A DNA stretch of 64,000 nt, taken from NCBI RefSeq assembly GCF_009729055.1, contig NZ_CP045484.1, positions 2,366,872 to 2,430,871 of the forward strand. The letters run 5' to 3'. This DNA is from Sulfurisphaera ohwakuensis (GTDB lineage: Archaea; Thermoproteota; Thermoprotei_A; Sulfolobales; Sulfolobaceae). Below are positions 59,679 to 64,000 of the stretch, piece after piece. A program made the translations under genes and the position numbers. How positions within the stretch are numbered: position 1 is the stretch's first letter; every line of letters starts with the position of its first letter. Under the pieces are notes generated by a model. That model was given only the letters and a program-made list of their open reading frames with translations. It was not told the DNA's origin and made no database searches.

Positions 59679-60317
59679 ATGATAAGGATTGGAAAAATAG
59701 GGAAAGATGAAGAAGAGTATTATTTCGCTTTTGATAATGGAAAATGGAGGCAAATTAAAGTCAAAAATAAGATATGGCGTTCTATAAAGGGTTTAAAATA
59801 TATGGAGGGAGAAATTGATGAAAAGGATGGAACTATTATAAAAAGAGTATACAAGAAGAGTGAAAGAGTATTTGTTAATTATTACGTAATTGATAATAGC
59901 AATTTGAAGGAACTGGAACTAAAATGTGAGGAGAAAGATAAAATCCTTGGGAAAACTCTTTATGTCTGTGATTATGAAAATAAAATAAAATTTTATCAAT
60001 ATGAAGGAGACCTTTTTGAGGATAAATTACAACTGCAGAATTATATTTACAATAAATTAAAAAAGGAATTTGATAATGAACTTATAAAGGTTGAAGGAAA
60101 AGTTAAGGTTGAGACGGATAAGGCGTATCTTTTCTCTATTAAAGGAAAGGAAATTTGGATTCCAAAGAGTATTTGTACTTTAGGAGAAGGTTATATTGAA
60201 TTACCACTTTGGTTTGCAAAAAGTAAATCATTAATAAGTGACAAAGAGTACAATCAAATAATTAATGAGAAGATGAAAAAGTACGAAGATGAATTAAGCA
60301 AGATTGTATTCATTTAA
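59679..60317 (+). CDS. hydrophilic protein of unknown function
   Basis: A 212-residue Lys/Glu-rich alpha/beta protein (KDEEEYYFAFDNGKWRQIKVKNK at the start). Two cysteines only. It follows the two-span membrane protein by 21 nt and may be cotranscribed. No family recognised. Confidence 0.6.
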   Translation: MIRIGKIGKDEEEYYFAFDNGKWRQIKVKNKIWRSIKGLKYMEGEIDEKDGTIIKRVYKKSERVFVNYYVIDNSNLKELELKCEEKDKILGKTLYVCDYENKIKFYQYEGDLFEDKLQLQNYIYNKLKKEFDNELIKVEGKVKVETDKAYLFSIKGKEIWIPKSICTLGEGYIELPLWFAKSKSLISDKEYNQIINEKMKKYEDELSKIVFI

Positions 60318-60651
60318 TAAAATGATGTTTCTCGTCCTCTACTATCTTAGCTATCTCTCCACTTATGTCAAAGTTTTTATAGTAAAAATCCAAGGCTTGA
60401 GACTCTACTTTGTTCACTACTCTTCTTATTGCAGCCATACCCATTATTCCAACTAATATTCCTACAACAAAGAGAGTATAATAAACTGGTTTTTCCAGCA
60501 AACTCCTTTTAAACTTCTTAAAATATTCCCAATGTGAAAGTTCATTTTCATACGCTATACGAAATCTTTCCTCTTTTCTTATTATATAAATCCCTTTTGC
60601 TAAGCCAGTAGCTCCAGCTTCACCTAGTAAAGCAAGAAAGTATTTATCCAT
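60310..60651 (-). CDS. minimal COQ7-like diiron membrane-associated protein
   Basis: A 113-residue protein with the complete COQ7/ferritin-like ligand set in order: E11 (GEAGATG), E37 and H40 (NELSHW), E83 (KVESQ), E107 and H110 (EDEKHH). The GExGA...IY, ExxH...F and DExxH contexts match demethoxyubiquinone hydroxylase, and the hydrophobic stretch at 55-75 (PVYYTLFVVGILVGIMGMAAI) sits where COQ7 has its membrane-contacting loop. It is much shorter than COQ7 (about 170-215). Expected chemistry: O2-dependent hydroxylation at the membrane. A quinone-biosynthetic role (caldariellaquinone) is speculation; a rubrerythrin-like role is the alternative. Confidence 0.6.
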   Translation of the reverse strand: MDKYFLALLGEAGATGLAKGIYIIRKEERFRIAYENELSHWEYFKKFKRSLLEKPVYYTLFVVGILVGIMGMAAIRRVVNKVESQALDFYYKNFDISGEIAKIVEDEKHHFIK

Positions 60652-60724
60652 GTGAAACTTTTAGATAAATGAGAATAAAAAGAAGTGTAAACATTTTTAT
60701 TTCATGCTACAAAGATGATAAATA

Positions 60725-61720
60725 ATGAGTATTGATGAAATAATTAATAATCCAGAGATATTTAACAAGTTAGTTTCAAAAGTTTATGAACAAATTAAAA
60801 ATGACATCATAATAAAAAGATTAGATGGTATAGAGGAATTAACCAGAACTACTTATGATCATGTAGTTCTTATATGGGAAAAATTAGCAGATATTGAAAG
60901 TAAAATACTAAAATCTTATGAAATATCAGAAAATTATTCAAAACAGTTATATGAAATTAATAAGAGGCTTGAGGAAATAGAAAAGATTCTTCAAGAGCAT
61001 TCTAAGAGGCTAGAGGAAATGAATAAAGCACTGTTGGATCATAGTAAAATTTTAGAGGAGCATTCTAAGAGGCTTGAAGAGTTAGAGAAGGCTCTTCGAG
61101 AACACTCTAAATTTTTAGAGGAGCATTCTAAGAGGCTTGAGGAGATGAATAAAGTATTGTTAGAACATACTAAACTTCTTGAAGAGCATTCTAGGAAATT
61201 TGATGAGGTAAATAAGAGGCTTGAGGAGCATAATAAAATTCTAATGGAACATGCAAAGGTAATAGAAGAGCTTGTCAAGTCAATTGGAGAATTTAAAGAT
61301 TATGTGGATAAAAGATTTACAAGACTAGAAATAATGTTCAACTCGTTTACGTCTAGAGCCGGTCACCATATTGAAAAAACCATGTTAGAGTTATACAAAG
61401 AGGGATTAATACTTCATGGCATTAATGCTTCAAATATTAAACATGGTTTTATAGAAAGTAAGAAAAAAGGAAAGAAGTACGAAGTGGATTTCTACGAGAC
61501 TAATGATTATATTTACATTTTCGAGATTAAGAACTTATGTGATGATACAGCAGCTATTGAGCAATTAGAGAACAGGAAGGAGGCTTTTGAAGAGAACTTT
61601 CCAGGAAAAAAGGTTAAAATGTTTCTAGTTTGTAATTCAATACAAGATAAGATTAAGGAACTAGCAGAAAGTGAAGGTATAGTAGTAATAACTGGAAATG
61701 TATTTATGCTTTCTGACTAA
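60725..61720 (+). CDS. DUF3782-like coiled-coil PD-(D/E)XK protein
   Basis: A 331-residue protein. Residues 60-205 are one long coiled coil made of about eight 11-18-residue repeats of the form EEHSKRLEEMNKAL. The C-terminal 110 residues have a nuclease-like core: KKGKKYEVDFYETND and IYIFEIKNLCDD (D...ExK), then KMFLVCNSI. This is the archaeal DUF3782 layout, frequent in Sulfolobales and often present in several variants per genome. DNA cleavage is predicted from the motif only. Confidence 0.8.
   Translation: MSIDEIINNPEIFNKLVSKVYEQIKNDIIIKRLDGIEELTRTTYDHVVLIWEKLADIESKILKSYEISENYSKQLYEINKRLEEIEKILQEHSKRLEEMNKALLDHSKILEEHSKRLEELEKALREHSKFLEEHSKRLEEMNKVLLEHTKLLEEHSRKFDEVNKRLEEHNKILMEHAKVIEELVKSIGEFKDYVDKRFTRLEIMFNSFTSRAGHHIEKTMLELYKEGLILHGINASNIKHGFIESKKKGKKYEVDFYETNDYIYIFEIKNLCDDTAAIEQLENRKEAFEENFPGKKVKMFLVCNSIQDKIKELAESEGIVVITGNVFMLSD
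60981..61215. repeat. internal coding repeats of the coiled coil
   Basis: The DNA encoding EEHSKRLEE is repeated at least four times; gagcattctaagaggct recurs nearly unchanged near 60991, 61059 and 61122. Such near-identical copies invite copy-number change by recombination. Confidence 0.7.
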
Positions 61721-62717
61721 TTTTCTTAATCTCTTTCTCCAACCAATACTCATTTAATATAAAAGTTATTGCCTCACCTTTCCTTCCCATTCTTCCGGTC
61801 CTTCCGATTCTGTGTATATAGGTTCTTAAATCCTGTGGTGCATCAAAATTTATTACTTTTTCTACTAGTGGAATATCTAAACCCCTAGATGCTACATCAG
61901 TAGTTATTAACATATCATATTCTCCTTCTCTAAATGCATCAATATTTCTATTTCTGATACTTTGTGGTAAATCTCCTCTTAATTCTATTGCGTTATCAAA
62001 TAACCTAACTAGTTTTGCAACTCTGTTTCTTGTTCTTACGAAGACTATAACACCTTTATCTTTATTCTCTCTTAGAGCTTGAACTTTACTTCTCCAATCG
62101 TCCTTTACGTGAACAAATTTATGTTCTACGTTTGCCAATCCAATACAAGCCTCTATTTCTTCATAGCTAGTAATGAAATCTTTCACTACTTTTCTTATTT
62201 CCTCTGGTATAGTAGCTGAAAATAGTCCGGTAATCTTCCTGTTGCTCGTCTGAGCTAAGATTATCTTTATATCATCAATAAAACCCATTTCAAACATCAG
62301 GTCAGCTTCATCAATTATCACAATTTCAAAAGATGATAGATCAATGACACCCTTACTCCACAAGTCAAGCAACCTTCCGGGAGTAGCTACAACAATATCA
62401 GCATTTTTAACTCTATTAATTTGTGTTTTGTATGGCATTCCGCCATAAACTTCCGCAACTTTAGTATCCATATATCTTCCTATATCTCTGATGTGAGAGG
62501 CCACTTGTCTTGTTAGTTCTCTTGTAGGTGTTATCACTAAACTTTTCATTCCTAGCTCAAGAATTGGTATAGCATAAGCTGCAGTTTTCCCGCTTCCAGT
62601 CTTTGCTCTCACTACCACATTTTTTCCTTGTAACATCAAAGGAATTGTTTTTGATTGAACTTCTGTAAAATTCTTGAAACCCATTTCTCTAATTGCTTGT
62701 TCTATTTTTTCATTCAT
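61704..62717 (-). CDS. DEAD-box RNA helicase
   Basis: A 337-residue, minimal helicase core. Q motif FTEVQSKTIP, motif I RAKTGSGKT, Ia PTREL, II DEAD, III SAT, IV VFVRTR, V TTDVASRGLDIP, VI HRIGRTGRMG. No accessory domains, shorter than bacterial paralogues. Unwinds RNA with ATP; cold- or stress-related remodelling is common in Sulfolobus. Converges with the coiled-coil gene with a 17-bp overlap. Confidence 0.95.
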   Translation of the reverse strand: MNEKIEQAIREMGFKNFTEVQSKTIPLMLQGKNVVVRAKTGSGKTAAYAIPILELGMKSLVITPTRELTRQVASHIRDIGRYMDTKVAEVYGGMPYKTQINRVKNADIVVATPGRLLDLWSKGVIDLSSFEIVIIDEADLMFEMGFIDDIKIILAQTSNRKITGLFSATIPEEIRKVVKDFITSYEEIEACIGLANVEHKFVHVKDDWRSKVQALRENKDKGVIVFVRTRNRVAKLVRLFDNAIELRGDLPQSIRNRNIDAFREGEYDMLITTDVASRGLDIPLVEKVINFDAPQDLRTYIHRIGRTGRMGRKGEAITFILNEYWLEKEIKKISQKA

Positions 62718-62804
62718 AAGGTATAACTCACAAAAAGTAAAATATAAAATTATGCATTCCCCAGTTAAAGATTAGAGTAAAGCAATCTATTCTGGTAAAG
62801 TAGT

Positions 62805-63386
62805 TTAGTTCGCAAAAAGTAAATGAAGGTTTTTCTTTCTATACTCAAGAATCCTGGAACTTATGCTTATAAAATCAGTTATTTCATCATTATTTAAATT
62901 AAAGATATGCGCTACTTCGTTGGCTGTTTCTTTCAAGAGTATTTTAGTTTGCTCACAATCCAAAGACCTTACTATCTCAACTCCTTCACTATAACTTTCT
63001 CTATCACTCCATAATTTGAACCTTGTCACGGGTCTATTTATTATCTCCACTACGTAATATAAGGGTTTCCAAGCTGATAATGAGTGCCCATGATCTATTA
63101 TATAAGCTGTATTATTATTGTCCGCCATTACATGCTCTTCCTTTAAGTCAATATTTAATAACCATTCCTCAAAAGCTAAAGCTCTTTTAATCTTATCCAC
63201 ATTTTTCGCTTTTCCATCTGATTTCTTTTGTAGAAGTTTCATTTTTAGACCTTCTTCTTTCGGAATTATTTCTAATACTGGCATGTCTAATACTCTCCCT
63301 ATTCTTGATGAGAAGAGTTCTGCAATTACTTCATATTTTGTATTAATATCATTCTCTTTCTTGTATTTCTTAATGAAAAATTGCAC
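62805..63386 (-). CDS. HipA-like kinase-fold protein (short)
   Basis: A 193-residue protein. The middle region RALAFEEWLLNIDLKEEHVMAD ... AYIIDHGHSL matches the catalytic loop and metal-binding IDHG of HipA/actin-fragmin-type kinases, but the usual N-x-D-R...N reads N-I-D-L...H. The N-terminal lobe is much shorter than in HipA. It may be a degenerate or specialised small kinase. GTG start; TATA-like ttttttaa about 26 nt upstream. Confidence 0.62.
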   Translation of the reverse strand: MQFFIKKYKKENDINTKYEVIAELFSSRIGRVLDMPVLEIIPKEEGLKMKLLQKKSDGKAKNVDKIKRALAFEEWLLNIDLKEEHVMADNNNTAYIIDHGHSLSAWKPLYYVVEIINRPVTRFKLWSDRESYSEGVEIVRSLDCEQTKILLKETANEVAHIFNLNNDEITDFISISSRILEYRKKNLHLLFAN

Positions 63387-63463
63387 TTGGGTTAAAAGTT
63401 TTGCAATCTTAAAAAACTTACTAAAAGATGAATATTTATACTCGTCCCTTACAATCCTACTTT

Positions 63464-64000
63464 ATGTATTTTCTTGTTCTATTTATATTACTTTACCTTG
63501 TGTTTATCCTTGTAGGCAGATTTATTAAACTTCCTTCTATAATATCTGATGTTGTAATAGTTTCTTTAATATTTACGATTTCATTCTGGGGTGGCAATGA
63601 GGTCAGTGGATCTCAGATTTTATATATCTTATATACTTCATTGCTAACCTCTATTGTAGTAGTTACAATTACTTATTTACTAGGATTGTTCCTTACCGTT
63701 TCAAGTAAATCGGAATGGAAGAAGATTGATTTTAAATCGCAATTAAAGTATATATTACCCTTGATATTAGGTCTTCTTATAGGGTTCTTTATAAAGGTAA
63801 AGATAAATTTTAATGAGATAATTGATTACGAATTATATGCCTTAGTAATTGTTATAGGTATCCAAGTCGGTGAAAGTTTAAAGCTTGAGATACTAAAGAG
63901 AATTTCCGGATTAGCAATAGTTTCTATTTTAGTAGATGTTTTTGGAGCAATTCTTTCAGCAATTCTTCTCTCACCTTTCTATCCTTTTAAAGAGATTTTG
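63464..64000 (+). CDS. LysO/DUF340-like membrane exporter (partial)
   Basis: Open for 179 codons to the end of the window. Six or so hydrophobic segments with short polar links, including WGGNEVSG, LPLILGLLIGFF and a conserved-looking IGIQVGESLK; this agrees with LysO (YbjE)-type lysine exporters, in which a G-x-x-x-G helix pair and a late D/G-rich helix are typical. ATG about 26 nt after atatttata. Identification is provisional because the C-terminal half is missing. Confidence 0.55.
   Translation, partial: MYFLVLFILLYLVFILVGRFIKLPSIISDVVIVSLIFTISFWGGNEVSGSQILYILYTSLLTSIVVVTITYLLGLFLTVSSKSEWKKIDFKSQLKYILPLILGLLIGFFIKVKINFNEIIDYELYALVIVIGIQVGESLKLEILKRISGLAIVSILVDVFGAILSAILLSPFYPFKEIL

Overview
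The window looks like chromosome from a low-GC, thermoacidophilic crenarchaeon of the Sulfolobales, most like Sulfurisphaera (Sulfolobus) tokodaii. The grounds are: a quinol/heme-copper oxidase gene set, a 2-oxoacid:ferredoxin oxidoreductase with fused gamma-alpha subunit plus a ~304-residue beta subunit, many MFS carriers, leaderless genes starting 24-28 nt after a TATA box, frequent GTG starts, GGTGA-type ribosome sites only inside operons, and T-run terminators. No rRNA, tRNA or CRISPR array was seen.

Layout. 0-3.3 kb: heme-copper oxidase genes (small membrane peptide, CuA-type subunit II, subunit I, DUF1404-like membrane protein). 3.3-6 kb (minus): NifX-like protein, an ATPase-like protein without a P-loop, and an MFS carrier. 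6-12.8 kb: cobalamin-type radical SAM enzyme, PQQ-like propeller, cytosine-deaminase-like amidohydrolase, pirin, family-5 uracil-DNA glycosylase. 12.9-19.5 kb: two MFS carriers, a YkgJ-like protein, a ThDP enzyme and a CLC channel. 19.5-28.2 kb: a CoA-thioester catabolic block (radical SAM, 3-hydroxyacyl-CoA dehydrogenase, diiron ferritin-fold protein, two crotonase-family enzymes, thiolase + DUF35 partner, PaaK-like CoA ligase) with a PhoU-like regulator inside it. 28-35 kb: membrane proteins, RsmB-like methyltransferase, RmlD-like reductase, small unknowns, PHS-type MFS.

35.3-38.3 kb is an accessory island. A solo tnpB element with strong end hairpins sits between the remains of a PaREP1-like gene and a decapitated HEPN gene, followed by a nucleotidyltransferase (MNT) gene. 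Both the PaREP1-like and MNT genes look frameshifted by one extra A in an A-run. 38.3-51 kb: winged-helix protein, OFOR genes, an ABC exporter, a MinD-like ATPase next to a membrane-anchored Ser/Thr kinase, arginine-deiminase-family enzyme, peroxiredoxin, a well-formed C/D box sRNA, a NiCoT nickel/cobalt permease under a doubled perfect palindrome, a second ABC exporter and TrmO/TsaA-like protein. 51-64 kb: RHH protein, nucleoside phosphorylase, unknown trio, K+ channel with unusual filter, an MFS gene broken by one in-frame TAG, an APC permease whose start carries a third copy of the same palindrome, a minimal COQ7-like diiron protein, a coiled-coil PD-(D/E)XK protein, DEAD helicase, HipA-like kinase remnant, and the start of a LysO-like exporter running off the end.

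Most interesting: the shared 15-bp palindrome linking NiCoT and APC promoters, the 113-residue COQ7-like protein carrying all six diiron ligands, the catabolic block with an unclassified diiron enzyme, the damaged HEPN/MNT-tnpB island, and the C/D box sRNA. Functions are assigned by motif reading only; no database search was possible.
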